A DNA stretch of 64,000 nucleotides from SZUA-451 sp034721895. GTDB lineage: Bacteria > Campylobacterota > Campylobacteria > Campylobacterales > Sulfurovaceae. Made by a program: the position numbers and the translations under genes. This document shows, piece after piece, positions 8,734 to 17,414 of this stretch. The stretch spans positions 1-64,000 of the forward strand of contig JAYEND010000041.1 in the NCBI GenBank assembly GCA_034721895.1, given 5' to 3'. The stretch's first letter is position 1. Each line of letters begins with the position of its first letter. The notes under the pieces were generated by a model that saw only the letters and a list, made by a program, of their open reading frames with translations, was not told the DNA's origin and ran no database searches.

Positions 8734-9598
8734 ACTCTCTACTCTGCAGCGCTTCTATCGCTACCATTTCATAGTTTTCGCACTCTGCAAGCAGTGCTTT
8801 CGTCAATAGATAGTTGAGCTTATGGCTCCCGGCAAAGGCCGAATAGCGACCCAGGATATTATATCCCGAAACCATCATATCTCCCATTGCATCGAGGATC
8901 TTATGTCGCACAAACTCATTTTCAAAACGGAGGCCTTCAGGATTGAGTATCCTGTGGTCATCCAGGCCGATGGCATTTTGCAACGTCGCGCCCAATGCCA
9001 GATTTTGACTCTGAAGATACTGAATATCTTTGGCAAAACCAAATGTCCGGGCCCGGGCAATTTCATTGACAAATCCGGTCGTACTCAACTCGAATCGCTC
9101 TCTCTGCCGGCCAATCACCGGATGGTCGAATTTAATCTCAAAGTCAAACGTCGCACTTTCTGAAGGAGAGAGTCGGACGAATTTACTGCCATCCTTTACC
9201 TCAACTTCTTTTTTGACACGTATCACCTGTTTGCTTCGATCCAATTCCTGAATACCTGCCTCATCCAAAAGAAGACAGAAACTGATGGCGCTTCCATCCA
9301 TCACAGGCATCTCATTCCCATCTATGATCACGCGGAGATTGTCGATTCCATAGGCATAAACAGCCGAAAGAAAATGTTCAATTGTAGAAATAGCCCCTTT
9401 TTCACTACCGATCACTGTTGCCATCTGGGTATTGATGACACTTTGGGGCGAGAGAGGTATGCTCATAGCAAGATCATCTCTATAAAAGACGATCCCGGCA
9501 TCGGCATTCAATGGTTCAAGCCGCAGTCTGATCGGCTCTCCTTTGTGGAGACCGATACCGACAACTTCAACAGGCTTCGCAATGGTTCTCTGCTTCAT
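8714..9598 (-). CDS. lpxC: UDP-3-O-acyl-N-acetylglucosamine deacetylase LpxC
   Basis: Zinc deacetylase that makes the committed step of lipid A synthesis. The 294-residue protein shows the expected zinc ligands H75 (TIEHFLSAV), H232 and D236 (RHKILDAMGD), and the catalytic His at 260. The length is close to E. coli LpxC. AAGGAGGAG lies shortly before the ATG, and a TATAAT at 9664-9669 suggests that the operon from lpxC toward infB begins here. Confidence 0.96.
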   Translation of the reverse strand: MKQRTIAKPVEVVGIGLHKGEPIRLRLEPLNADAGIVFYRDDLAMSIPLSPQSVINTQMATVIGSEKGAISTIEHFLSAVYAYGIDNLRVIIDGNEMPVMDGSAISFCLLLDEAGIQELDRSKQVIRVKKEVEVKDGSKFVRLSPSESATFDFEIKFDHPVIGRQRERFELSTTGFVNEIARARTFGFAKDIQYLQSQNLALGATLQNAIGLDDHRILNPEGLRFENEFVRHKILDAMGDMMVSGYNILGRYSAFAGSHKLNYLLTKALLAECENYEMVAIEALQSREFAKSFA

Positions 9599-9663
9599 CA
9601 GTCTCTCCTCCTTTCCCTTTTTTTCACTTACTTCTTCTTTTTGGTAAAGAAAATTTGAAATTG

Positions 9664-9669
9664 ATTATA
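9664..9669 (-). promoter_or_regulatory. -10 box for lpxC
   Basis: The minus strand reads TATAAT 66 nt before the lpxC start, in an AT-rich gap. No good -35 hexamer is visible. Confidence 0.5.
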
Positions 9670-9673
9670 ACAT

Positions 9674-9706
9674 AAAACTTTCAAATTACAAAATATGAAA
9701 GTTTTT
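9674..9706 (-). terminator. Hairpin after the M23 peptidase gene
   Basis: AAAACTTTC (9674-9682) pairs with GAAAGTTTT (9697-9705) around a 14-nt loop, just after the stop of the M23 gene. The stem is AT-rich and the T-run lies within the stem, so it is a modest terminator candidate. Confidence 0.4.
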
Positions 9707-9709
9707 CTA

Positions 9710-11140
9710 TTACTTTTTAATTTTAGTACTGCCTCTCTTGCCATCATTTAAAATGATCTTGTCGGCATCTTTGAACATTTTTTCAATATTGTCTTTGATC
9801 CATTTACTGTCAAGCCACTCCACCGGTCTTACCTCGATTCCCTGTACCAGCACACCAAAGTGGAGATGATCACCCAATGCCAAACCTGTCGTGCCTGTTT
9901 TGGCTATCATTTGGCCTGTATGAATCTCATCACCCTCTTTCACATTCATCGTTGAACAGTGTCCATAGAGTGAATAGAGCCCCAGACCATGATCGATCAT
10001 CGGCATATTTCCATATATTCCATTGTATTCAGCGAAAACTACGACACCGTCATTTGAAACGATTATCGGTGCCATCTGCGTACTTGCCATATCATATCCC
10101 AGGTGATAGGATTGGGAGACTTCATTCTCTTTATTTTTATAGTAGTAGTGTCGCTCATCCCCGAAACTTGCCACCCTTTTCCCATTTCTCAGCGGATAAA
10201 ACTTCTTGATCTTCCAACTGTCAAGAATCTCATCGGAAACTTTGGCAGCATATTTGTGGATGAGATTTTCATTATCGATCCGCATCGTCTCATTGATCGC
10301 TTTGAGTCTCTCGAGTCTGTCCTCTTTCATATATTTGGAATCCTGCTCTGCCAAATCAGTGATCTTTCCATCAATAAACTTATCCGACGCCTTGATCCAG
10401 GAGACACGATAGTTCTTATTCTTGAGATAAAACGGTACCACTGCAGATCGTTTATTTCCTGCTTTATCCTGCGCCACCACTTTCGCCTGAAAACTACTCT
10501 GCGTAAAAGGCCAGGCGATCAGGGCAGCATAGTAACCCTCTTTTTTATAAGGTTGCGCCTTGAATTTGTGCCCGGCAGCTTCAACATAAAGTTTCGCGAG
10601 TGCATCATCATCTGATGCCTGAAAAATCACCAGTGCACTTCCTCCCTGCCTGATAGTGTAGGAGTTGGAGAGAATATTAACATTGGGACGCCGGTAGTCG
10701 ATCTTGAACTCGATGACCTTTTCGACACTATTTCCGGTAAGATAGTTCCATTTACTCACATCTGTGGCTTTGATTTTCAGCTGCAGCTTCTTGGCATTAC
10801 GGTCGAGCTTGTCCCCCTTGGGATAATTGACTTCGACGACTTTTTCTTTGATGCCGGGCAGATACTCCTCTATTGCTACGGGAACTTCGCTCTTTCCGTC
10901 ACTCAAAGTGATCTGATGGCTTTTTAAGCCAAAATTATCTGAAATTTTGATCTTCAATGGATCTTTGGCATTCCAGTAAGCATATTCAGGAGCTTCTACG
11001 CTTGGTGGAACCCGTTCAAAATCCTCAGCAGTATAGAGATAAATTGCGCCGGCGATACCACCGCCCACAATTAATACCAAAAGGATAACCCATCCGATAT
11101 TGCTTTTTCTTCTTCCTCTTCTTCTTAACATACTTCCCAT
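9710..11140 (-). CDS. Membrane-anchored M23 (LytM) peptidase
   Basis: 476-residue protein with a basic N-terminus, one membrane anchor (about 16-37), a long periplasmic region of likely beta domains (50-250), a helical linker (about 255-310) and a C-terminal peptidase M23 domain. The zinc motifs are intact: HxxxD in YHLGYD (H346, D350) and HxH in HLHFG (H425, H427). It probably trims peptidoglycan peptide cross-links and may affect cell shape, as M23 enzymes do in Campylobacter and Helicobacter. The start overlaps the preceding gene by 16 nt; a second ATG at 11131 is equally possible. The lpxC-distal position matches Campylobacter. Confidence 0.85.
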   Translation of the reverse strand: MGSMLRRRGRRKSNIGWVILLVLIVGGGIAGAIYLYTAEDFERVPPSVEAPEYAYWNAKDPLKIKISDNFGLKSHQITLSDGKSEVPVAIEEYLPGIKEKVVEVNYPKGDKLDRNAKKLQLKIKATDVSKWNYLTGNSVEKVIEFKIDYRRPNVNILSNSYTIRQGGSALVIFQASDDDALAKLYVEAAGHKFKAQPYKKEGYYAALIAWPFTQSSFQAKVVAQDKAGNKRSAVVPFYLKNKNYRVSWIKASDKFIDGKITDLAEQDSKYMKEDRLERLKAINETMRIDNENLIHKYAAKVSDEILDSWKIKKFYPLRNGKRVASFGDERHYYYKNKENEVSQSYHLGYDMASTQMAPIIVSNDGVVVFAEYNGIYGNMPMIDHGLGLYSLYGHCSTMNVKEGDEIHTGQMIAKTGTTGLALGDHLHFGVLVQGIEVRPVEWLDSKWIKDNIEKMFKDADKIILNDGKRGSTKIKK

Positions 11141-12069
11141 CCTAATTCTTCAATTTTTGCTAGAATTTTATCCAAAACCTCATCAAGGTTCAAAGAGTTG
11201 GCCACAAATCCGCAGGCATTCCTGTGGCCGCCACCGCCGAAATACTCGGCCAATGGGGCAATATCCCGATTCTTGCTCCGCAGCGAAACTTTTATCTGCT
11301 GCTCCTCTTCGACTAGAAATATCCCAATCTCTACCGTTGCCAGAGAACGGGCATAGTCAACTATCCCATCCATATCACTCATCTTCGCTCCGGTAGCCAT
11401 GATCATATTTCGATCAGCTTTCATCGATGCCACAGTAGCATTGCAATGCAGTTCAAGTGTATCCAGAATTTTTCCCAATATTCTCAGTGAAGCCAGAGAA
11501 CGACGCTGAGTCATATTAAAAGTAATATTTTTATGATCAGCCCCATGCGCCATCAGCTGCGCAGCAAAATCAAAGACTTCCTTGTCCACATTCGCTGTTG
11601 TAAAATAACGGGTATCTGAAAGCAGCGCTGTGTAGAAACAGGTTGCAGCCTCCCCGGTAACAGGGAAATGATCTTCCATGATGCGATAGGCGACATGGGA
11701 GCTGGCTGCCAAAAATGGATCAACAAGATTCAGTGTTCCATAGTTTTGGTTACTTTGGTGATGATCAATATTGATAATTTCCCGGCCTTCCAGATCAAAT
11801 CCAAGACGGTCTATACTTCCGCAGTCACAAGCAATAATCAGACTCTCTGCATAATCAATCTTGTGTTTGATCCTGGAAAAGCCGGGCAGAAAATCAAGAT
11901 GCTGCGGCAGATCAGTCGAATAGTTGACGATCTCCACCTGTTTTCCATATGCTTTTAAAAGAGCATAAACTCCCAAAGATGTCCCTATCGCATCGGCATC
12001 AGGATTGATATGAGAAAGTACCGTTACCGTACGGTAACGATCGATCATTGATTTCAAATTCTGACTCAC
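11125..12069 (-). CDS. DHH-family phosphoesterase (NrnA-like)
   Basis: 314-residue protein with an N-terminal DHH domain (SHINPDADAIGTSLG at 19-33, DHHQSNQNYG) and a C-terminal DHHA1 domain with FGGGGHRNACGF. NrnA-type enzymes degrade nanoRNA and can hydrolyse pAp or cyclic dinucleotide products; the precise substrate here cannot be told from sequence. It starts 3 nt after nadC and overlaps the M23 gene, suggesting one transcript. Confidence 0.85.
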   Translation of the reverse strand: MSQNLKSMIDRYRTVTVLSHINPDADAIGTSLGVYALLKAYGKQVEIVNYSTDLPQHLDFLPGFSRIKHKIDYAESLIIACDCGSIDRLGFDLEGREIINIDHHQSNQNYGTLNLVDPFLAASSHVAYRIMEDHFPVTGEAATCFYTALLSDTRYFTTANVDKEVFDFAAQLMAHGADHKNITFNMTQRRSLASLRILGKILDTLELHCNATVASMKADRNMIMATGAKMSDMDGIVDYARSLATVEIGIFLVEEEQQIKVSLRSKNRDIAPLAEYFGGGGHRNACGFVANSLNLDEVLDKILAKIEELGWEVC

Positions 12070-12072
12070 AGT

Positions 12073-12909
12073 TTAGGACTCAACTTTTCCGCCTTCTACT
12101 TTCATGGAAAGGTCAATCCAGTTAGCCTGATGGATAATGCTTCCTGAAGAGATGGCATCCACACCCGTTTGTGCCAATTCTCCGATCGTTTCCAGCGTCA
12201 CATTTCCGCTTGCTTCAAGAAGAACATGAGGATAGTGCTCATTGCGATATGCCACCACTTCGCGAATCTCTTCAAGCTCCATATTGTCACACATCACGAT
12301 ATCAGTGCCGGCAGACATGGCCCGCTGGACCATTCCAGGACTCTCGCACTCAATTTCCACTTTTGAGGTAAAAGGGATCTTTCTCCTCACCTCTTTCATA
12401 AATCCCTCAAGATCGTCGATTGTCTGCAAATGAGTATCTTTAAGCATCAGGCAGTCATCCAGTCCCATACGGTGGTTGATCCCGCCTCCGCAGCGTACAG
12501 CATATTTTTCAAACTCTCTCAAAAGCGGTCGTGTCTTTCTGGTATCCAAAAGTTTGACGCCGGTCTCTTTGATCGCATCAACATATTTTGCTGTCAATGT
12601 TGCGATGGAACTGGCATGCAACACAATATCCAGGATCGAACGCTCAAGCGAAAGAATCGTCTTGGAGTCACCTGAAACCCAGAGTAATTTCTTGCCTTTC
12701 ACAAAATGATCCCCATCTGCAAAATTCCACTCGCACTTCAATCCATACATCCGTGCAAATACATCTATATACTCCCTGCCACTCAAAACACCGTCACTTT
12801 TAGCGATAATATAGGCTCGGATCTGCTTAGAATCGCTGATGCGTGAAAAGAGATCCCCTCTCCCAATATCCTCAGCCACCAATGCTTTTAAAAATTCTTC
12901 TTTGATCAT
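12073..12909 (-). CDS. nadC: Nicotinate-nucleotide pyrophosphorylase (carboxylating)
   Basis: Converts quinolinate and PRPP to nicotinate mononucleotide in de novo NAD synthesis. The 278-residue product carries the family segments DTRKTRPLLREFEKYAVRCG and NHRMGLDDCLMLKDTH and the C-terminal VDAISSGSIIHQA. It lies downstream of nadA, with element E2 between them. Confidence 0.95.
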   Translation of the reverse strand: MIKEEFLKALVAEDIGRGDLFSRISDSKQIRAYIIAKSDGVLSGREYIDVFARMYGLKCEWNFADGDHFVKGKKLLWVSGDSKTILSLERSILDIVLHASSIATLTAKYVDAIKETGVKLLDTRKTRPLLREFEKYAVRCGGGINHRMGLDDCLMLKDTHLQTIDDLEGFMKEVRRKIPFTSKVEIECESPGMVQRAMSAGTDIVMCDNMELEEIREVVAYRNEHYPHVLLEASGNVTLETIGELAQTGVDAISSGSIIHQANWIDLSMKVEGGKVES

Positions 12910-12932
12910 TCTTTTCCCATTCTCTCAATTCA

Positions 12933-12976
12933 ATAAAAGCTTTGCCATGCAAAGCATGCCGCAATTATTAATTACT
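12933..12976 (-). repeat. Heptamer-hairpin element E2 (nadA/nadC)
   Basis: A short copy with two 7-nt units (12963-12976), spacer GCGGCAT, stem GCTTTGC / GCAAAGC (12949-12955 and 12939-12945) with a 3-nt loop, then TTTTATTG on the minus strand. The nadA stop (12972-12974) lies in the array. Confidence 0.75.
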
Positions 12977-13976
12977 TTATCTCCAACATTCGCTCAAGTG
13001 CAATATTGGCCCATTTGGCAGTGTATTCATCTACTACTATTTCATTGATCGGCCTATTGTCCTCAATTGACTTAAGGGTCAGGTAAAGATCTTCCAACGT
13101 GGTTTCATTCATTGTCGGACACTCCGGTTTGGTCGATGAGAGGACATAGGTATTTTTCTTACGCATCCGATTTACAAGGTTATACTCCGTACCAATAGCA
13201 ACTTTTTGCTCAGGATCCAGCTCATTGACATATTTGATCAGCTGTGAAGTAGATCCTGCAAAATCAGCTGCCAATACCACCTTCGGATCACATTCGGGAT
13301 GTACTGCGATCTTGATGCCCGGATATTTATTGCGGTAGAACTCCACATCATCCACTGTGAAGAGTTGATGCACAGAACAGAAACCGTTGAAACAGATCAC
13401 ATCCGCCTCTTTGGGATCACACTCGTTTTCTTTCTCTGCACCGATCACGCAGGATTTTAATCCCATCTGAATCGCAAAATTCTGCCCCAGGCAGCGATCT
13501 GGTACGAAGAGGATCTTTTTGCCGCTCTCCAACCCTTTTTCGATAATTTTGTAGGCATTGGAGCTGGTACAGACCATGCCGCCCATCTCTCCGACTTTTG
13601 ATTTGACTGTCGCATCAGAATTAATGTAGGTAATAGGCAGGATATTCTCTTTGGCAACTCCCCGCTCAACCATATAGTCTACGCTATCATCAAAATAACT
13701 GCCATCGATCATCCGAGCCATAGCACAACAAGCGATCTTGGGCATCAGTACATGCTTCTCAGGAGCGATCACCTTGACACTTTGCCCCATAAAACCGACA
13801 CCGCAGAAGACAACCCAGGGATTTTTGTCTGCTTTGCAGCGCCTGGCAAGCTCCAGACTGTCCCCTGTGATATCTGCCATATCAAAAACTTCATCACGCT
13901 GGTAGTAATGTGCTACAACCGTAACATCCAGTTCTCTCTTCAATCTCTCTATTTCAGCTCTGTAATCAATGCTCAT
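12972..13976 (-). CDS. nadA: Quinolinate synthase NadA
   Basis: 4Fe-4S enzyme condensing iminoaspartate with dihydroxyacetone phosphate to quinolinate. The 334-residue product shows VVAHYYQRDEVFDMADITGDSLEL at the N-terminus, cysteines in VVFCGVGFMG, GGMVCTSSNA and the C-terminal STKPECPTMNETTLEDLY segment. With nadC it forms the de novo NAD pathway; nadB is not in the window. A TAAAAT on the minus strand (14006-14011) may be its -10 box. Confidence 0.95.
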   Translation of the reverse strand: MSIDYRAEIERLKRELDVTVVAHYYQRDEVFDMADITGDSLELARRCKADKNPWVVFCGVGFMGQSVKVIAPEKHVLMPKIACCAMARMIDGSYFDDSVDYMVERGVAKENILPITYINSDATVKSKVGEMGGMVCTSSNAYKIIEKGLESGKKILFVPDRCLGQNFAIQMGLKSCVIGAEKENECDPKEADVICFNGFCSVHQLFTVDDVEFYRNKYPGIKIAVHPECDPKVVLAADFAGSTSQLIKYVNELDPEQKVAIGTEYNLVNRMRKKNTYVLSSTKPECPTMNETTLEDLYLTLKSIEDNRPINEIVVDEYTAKWANIALERMLEIK

Positions 13977-14049
13977 TTTGGATACCTCACACCTAAATTC
14001 TGGCTATTTTATCTAAATTCGGTTAAAATTGCACCTAAAGGACAAATTT

Positions 14050-14673
14050 ATGGATCTCTTCAATCAAAACATTCTACTCTATCTGGCAGCCTATCTGATC
14101 TCAGGCATCCCTTTTGGATATCTTCTCGCCAAACAGTTTGCCGGAGTCGATATCAAAAATGCCGGGAGCGGGAATATTGGTGCGACCAATGTACTGAGGG
14201 TCGTCAAAGAGCAGGATCCAAAACTTGCCAAAAAACTGGGTGCCACAACACTCTTCCTGGATGCAATCAAAGGTGTGGTCATCATACTGATCGCCAAGAT
14301 GCTTGGAGCCAGCGAAGCAGTGCTCTGGACCATTGCCGTACTGGCTGTGATCGGACACTGTTTTTCTGTTTTTCTAATGTTTGAAGGCGGCAAAGGTGTT
14401 GCTACAGGCTTTGGGGTTCTTGCAGTTATGATGCCGTCAGCTGCACTGGTTGCAATTGCGGTCTGGGGAATTGCAAGCAAAGGATTGAAAATCTCTTCAC
14501 TCTCTTCACTCATTGCACTCACTGCCTTTATCGTCGCAAGTTATCTGATCTATCCTGATGTTCCCGGTATTCACTCCCATTCGCCCATCTGGGTTATTGC
14601 GATCATCATTTTCTATAAACATGTTCCCAATATCGTCAGGCTCTTTAAAAAAGAGGAAGGCATGGTCGTATGA
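14050..14673 (+). CDS. plsY: Acyl-phosphate glycerol-3-phosphate acyltransferase PlsY
   Basis: Inner-membrane enzyme that transfers the acyl group from acyl-phosphate to glycerol 3-phosphate. The 207-residue product is strongly hydrophobic, with several membrane spans and the conserved loops SGIPFGYLLAK, GSGNIGATNVLR and FEGGKGVATGFG. The ATG at 14050 is preferred over an upstream TTG because AAAGGA sits 6-7 nt before it. Its partner plsX is at 44589-45581. It overlaps folB by 4 nt. Confidence 0.94.
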   Translation: MDLFNQNILLYLAAYLISGIPFGYLLAKQFAGVDIKNAGSGNIGATNVLRVVKEQDPKLAKKLGATTLFLDAIKGVVIILIAKMLGASEAVLWTIAVLAVIGHCFSVFLMFEGGKGVATGFGVLAVMMPSAALVAIAVWGIASKGLKISSLSSLIALTAFIVASYLIYPDVPGIHSHSPIWVIAIIIFYKHVPNIVRLFKKEEGMVV

Positions 14674-14999
14674 CGATCCATATTGAATCATTGCAGATCG
14701 ATACCATTATCGGCCTGCTTGATTTTGAGCGTGATATGGAACAGCGGGTGATCATCGATCTGGAAGCTTCCTATATCTATGACAGAACAGAATTCATCAA
14801 TTACGCTGATCTGGCCGAGATGATTGAAGTTCGGATCAAAAAACAATGCTATGAATTGCTTGAAGAGGCGCTACTGGATATCAAAGAGCAGATATTGAAA
14901 GCTTATCCCGCAATAAAAACACTTCAACTCAAAATTTCCAAGCCGGATATCCTGCACAACTGCACTGTTGCACTCAGCAAATCCTGGATTCTTCGCTAA
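14670..14999 (+). CDS. folB: Dihydroneopterin aldolase FolB
   Basis: Folate-pathway enzyme that cleaves dihydroneopterin. The 109-residue product matches the family length and pattern: IDTIIGLLDFERDMEQRVIIDL at the N-terminus, INYADLAEMI in the middle and LQLKISKPDIL near the end. It is coupled to plsY through an ATGA overlap. Confidence 0.88.
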   Translation: MTIHIESLQIDTIIGLLDFERDMEQRVIIDLEASYIYDRTEFINYADLAEMIEVRIKKQCYELLEEALLDIKEQILKAYPAIKTLQLKISKPDILHNCTVALSKSWILR

Positions 15000-15066
15000 A
15001 GAAAACTGTAACCACTTTCATATCCTCGATTTTTTAAAAAATCTTTAATCTTCTTCAAATTTATGG

Positions 15067-15072
15067 TATAAT
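15067..15072 (+). promoter_or_regulatory. -10 box for the two-component operon
   Basis: TATAAT, 31 nt before the response regulator ATG, preceded by a T-rich stretch and no clear -35. AAAGGA follows as the ribosome-binding site. Confidence 0.5.
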
Positions 15073-15102
15073 ATTAAATAAATCTTAAAAGGATCTTCAG
15101 CT

Positions 15103-15774
15103 ATGAGAATATTAATCATTGAAGATGAAGTGACACTCAGCAAGACACTGTCCGACGGGCTCAAAGAATTTGGTTATCAGAACGATATAGCAGAAAATAT
15201 GAGCGATGGTCGATACTATCTCGATATCAGAAATTATGACTTGGTACTGCTCGATTGGATGCTGCCGGACGGAAATGGTGTTGATCTGATTGCGGAAATC
15301 AAGACAAAAACACCAAAAACATCCATCATCATCCTCTCGGCACGTGATGACAAAGAGAGTGAGATCGAAGCTCTTCGTGCCGGAGCAGATGACTATATCA
15401 AAAAGCCTTTTGATTTTGAAATCCTGGTAGTGCGTATTGAAGCGAAACTTCGTTTCGGCGGTAGCAATATCATTGAAATCGAGAACCTGATCATCAATCC
15501 TGAAGAGGAGAAGATCGTCTATGAAGGCGAAGAGATCGAACTGAAAGGAAAACCTTTCGAAGTTCTGACCCATCTGGCAATGCACAAAGACCAGATCGTC
15601 TCCAAAGAGCAGTTGCTCGATGCTATCTGGGAAGAGCCTGAACTGGTCACTCCGAACGTGATCGAAGTCGCCATCAATCAGATTCGGCAAAAGATGGATA
15701 AACCGCTTGAGATTACGACTATCGAAACAGTGCGGAGAAGAGGTTATCGATTTTGCTTTCCCAAAAAAGCATAA
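15103..15774 (+). CDS. OmpR-family response regulator
   Basis: 223-residue two-domain regulator. The receiver domain (1-115) has the acidic pocket IIEDE (5-9), the phospho-acceptor D51 in LLDWMLPDGNG, and the conserved Lys before Pro in YIKKPF (about 101). The C-terminal winged-helix DNA-binding domain (about 125-220) includes LKGKPFEVL and TVRRRGYRF. Its partner kinase follows with a 22-nt overlap. The signal and targets are not evident from the sequence. Confidence 0.93.
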   Translation: MRILIIEDEVTLSKTLSDGLKEFGYQNDIAENMSDGRYYLDIRNYDLVLLDWMLPDGNGVDLIAEIKTKTPKTSIIILSARDDKESEIEALRAGADDYIKKPFDFEILVVRIEAKLRFGGSNIIEIENLIINPEEEKIVYEGEEIELKGKPFEVLTHLAMHKDQIVSKEQLLDAIWEEPELVTPNVIEVAINQIRQKMDKPLEITTIETVRRRGYRFCFPKKA

Positions 15775-17057
15775 GAACCAACTTTCTCATTAAGCTCTCT
15801 GCCGCCATGGCGGCACTGCTTATCTTTTTCTCCATAATTCTTTATAACTATATTACCTACAGTGTAGACAAAGAACTTCAATCTTCACTGATCAAGCATG
15901 CAAAATATATTTTTGCTACCTATCCTGATGTCAAAAAAGCTGTGGACGAGAATGGGGAGATCCTTAAAAAGACCCTTAATATTAATGCCAGGATCATCTA
16001 TCTACCGCAATCACACTATAAACCGATGCATATCCGCAAATACAAAAAAGAGGAAAAATATTTTATCGAGTTGCTTTTTCCCTATAATTTTCAACGGCAG
16101 ACTTATCTGAGTATCTCCTCCAATGTCACCAAACAAAAAAAAGTGCAGCAGCATGTCTACAAGGCAATCATTTTCATTAATATCCTGGGTATGGGACTGA
16201 TTATCCTCTATGCCTATTTCCTCTCAGGTATGCTGACCAGTCCCGTACGAATACTGGCGCAGAAACTCTCCAAGAGAAATGAGAATATGATGGAGCCTAT
16301 CAATGCCGATGATTTGCCGCAGGAGTTTGAACCGCTGGCTGCATCGATCAATACCCTGATTACGCGTATTCAGAACTTCATCAAATACAAAAAAGAGCTC
16401 TTTATCGGTGCAGCCCATGAACTCAAAACACCATTGGCTGTCATGAAGACCAAAACACAGGTCACACTCCTCAAACGCAATACGACCGAAGAGGATCTCA
16501 AAGCTGCACTGAAACAGAATATCACTTCGATCGACGAAATGAACAGGATCGTTGGTTCCATACTGGAATTTGGACGGGCGGAAGGGGCACAGTTTGAAAC
16601 ACCCAAAGATATTGATATTATTGATTTCCTCAAAAATAAAGCCAATGATTATCAAATCCTTGCCGATTCCAATGGACAGAATTTCAGCTTTGATCTCCAG
16701 CCCGAGAGCTGTATCATGCATATTCAACCCCTGCTTTTAACACAGATACTGCAGAACTTCATCCAGAATTCCCTCAAATTCACCCCCAAAGATAAGCGCG
16801 TGGAACTCAAAAGCTATCCTCAAGATAATCATCTGGTGATCGAAGTGATCGATGAAGGAAAAGGGATCGATGAGAGTAAAGATCTTTTTGCCCCGTTTAT
16901 TCGGACACAGGATTCCAACGGTGTGGGCCTGGGACTCTTCCTGGTCAAGAGTGCTGCCGATGCGATGGGGGCAAGAGTCGAACTTCTCAACAGGAGTGAT
17001 CAGCCGGGAACCATTGCCAGACTGATACTACCTAAATACCCGTTTTGTAAAATATAA
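15753..17057 (+). CDS. Membrane sensor histidine kinase
   Basis: 434-residue HisKA kinase with two membrane spans (about 11-32 and 137-160) flanking a small periplasmic domain, then a HAMP-like segment. The dimerisation helix holds the phospho-accepting H222 in FIGAAHELKTPLAVMK. The ATPase domain has the N box near 331-345 (NFIQNSLKFTP), DEGKGID and GVGLGLFLVK. It starts at TTG 15753 with AGAGG about 9 nt upstream, overlapping the regulator gene. No -35 or terminator is seen at its 3' end. Confidence 0.92.
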   Translation: MLSQKSIRTNFLIKLSAAMAALLIFFSIILYNYITYSVDKELQSSLIKHAKYIFATYPDVKKAVDENGEILKKTLNINARIIYLPQSHYKPMHIRKYKKEEKYFIELLFPYNFQRQTYLSISSNVTKQKKVQQHVYKAIIFINILGMGLIILYAYFLSGMLTSPVRILAQKLSKRNENMMEPINADDLPQEFEPLAASINTLITRIQNFIKYKKELFIGAAHELKTPLAVMKTKTQVTLLKRNTTEEDLKAALKQNITSIDEMNRIVGSILEFGRAEGAQFETPKDIDIIDFLKNKANDYQILADSNGQNFSFDLQPESCIMHIQPLLLTQILQNFIQNSLKFTPKDKRVELKSYPQDNHLVIEVIDEGKGIDESKDLFAPFIRTQDSNGVGLGLFLVKSAADAMGARVELLNRSDQPGTIARLILPKYPFCKI

Positions 17058-17152
17058 AAAAACATAAAAGATAAAAATATTATTTTAAATAAAGCATAAG
17101 CTTGGTTAAGTTATAACACGGTTAATTTAATCTATAACTAACTGAGGTAACT

Positions 17153-17404
17153 ATGGCTCTTGTAATCACTGATGAATGTATTGCATGCGATGCATGCCGG
17201 GAAGAGTGCCCCAACGAGGCAATCGAAGAGAATGATCCCATTTATATAATTGATGCTGACCGCTGTACAGAGTGCGTCGGATATTATGATGAACCCTCCT
17301 GCATTGCCGTCTGTCCTGTAGACTGCATTATCTCCGACCCTAATACTGTAGAAAATGCAGAGGAACTTCGATTTAAATTTGAGCAATTGCAAAAAGAGTA
17401 TTAA
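17153..17404 (+). CDS. 2[4Fe-4S] ferredoxin (YfhL/Alvin type)
   Basis: 83-residue low-potential electron carrier. The first cluster motif is C9-C12-C15-C19. The second is C38-C41 followed by a longer loop to C50 and C54, typical of the Allochromatium/YfhL subtype, with an extra C58. GAGG precedes the ATG. The ferredoxin-ppx pairing also occurs in Helicobacter. A second ferredoxin of the same type lies at 46726-47001. Confidence 0.93.
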   Translation: MALVITDECIACDACREECPNEAIEENDPIYIIDADRCTECVGYYDEPSCIAVCPVDCIISDPNTVENAEELRFKFEQLQKEY

Positions 17405-17414
17405 GAATTTCACC

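Noticed and set aside
15029..15044. Palindrome GATTTTTTAAAAAATC after folB as a terminator
   Set aside because: It is almost pure A/T with no loop, so the hairpin would be unstable.
16133..16141. A run of eight A in the histidine kinase as a slippage site
   Set aside because: It is shorter than the dnaX run, and A8 runs are expected by chance in this AT-rich sequence; nothing suggests two products.
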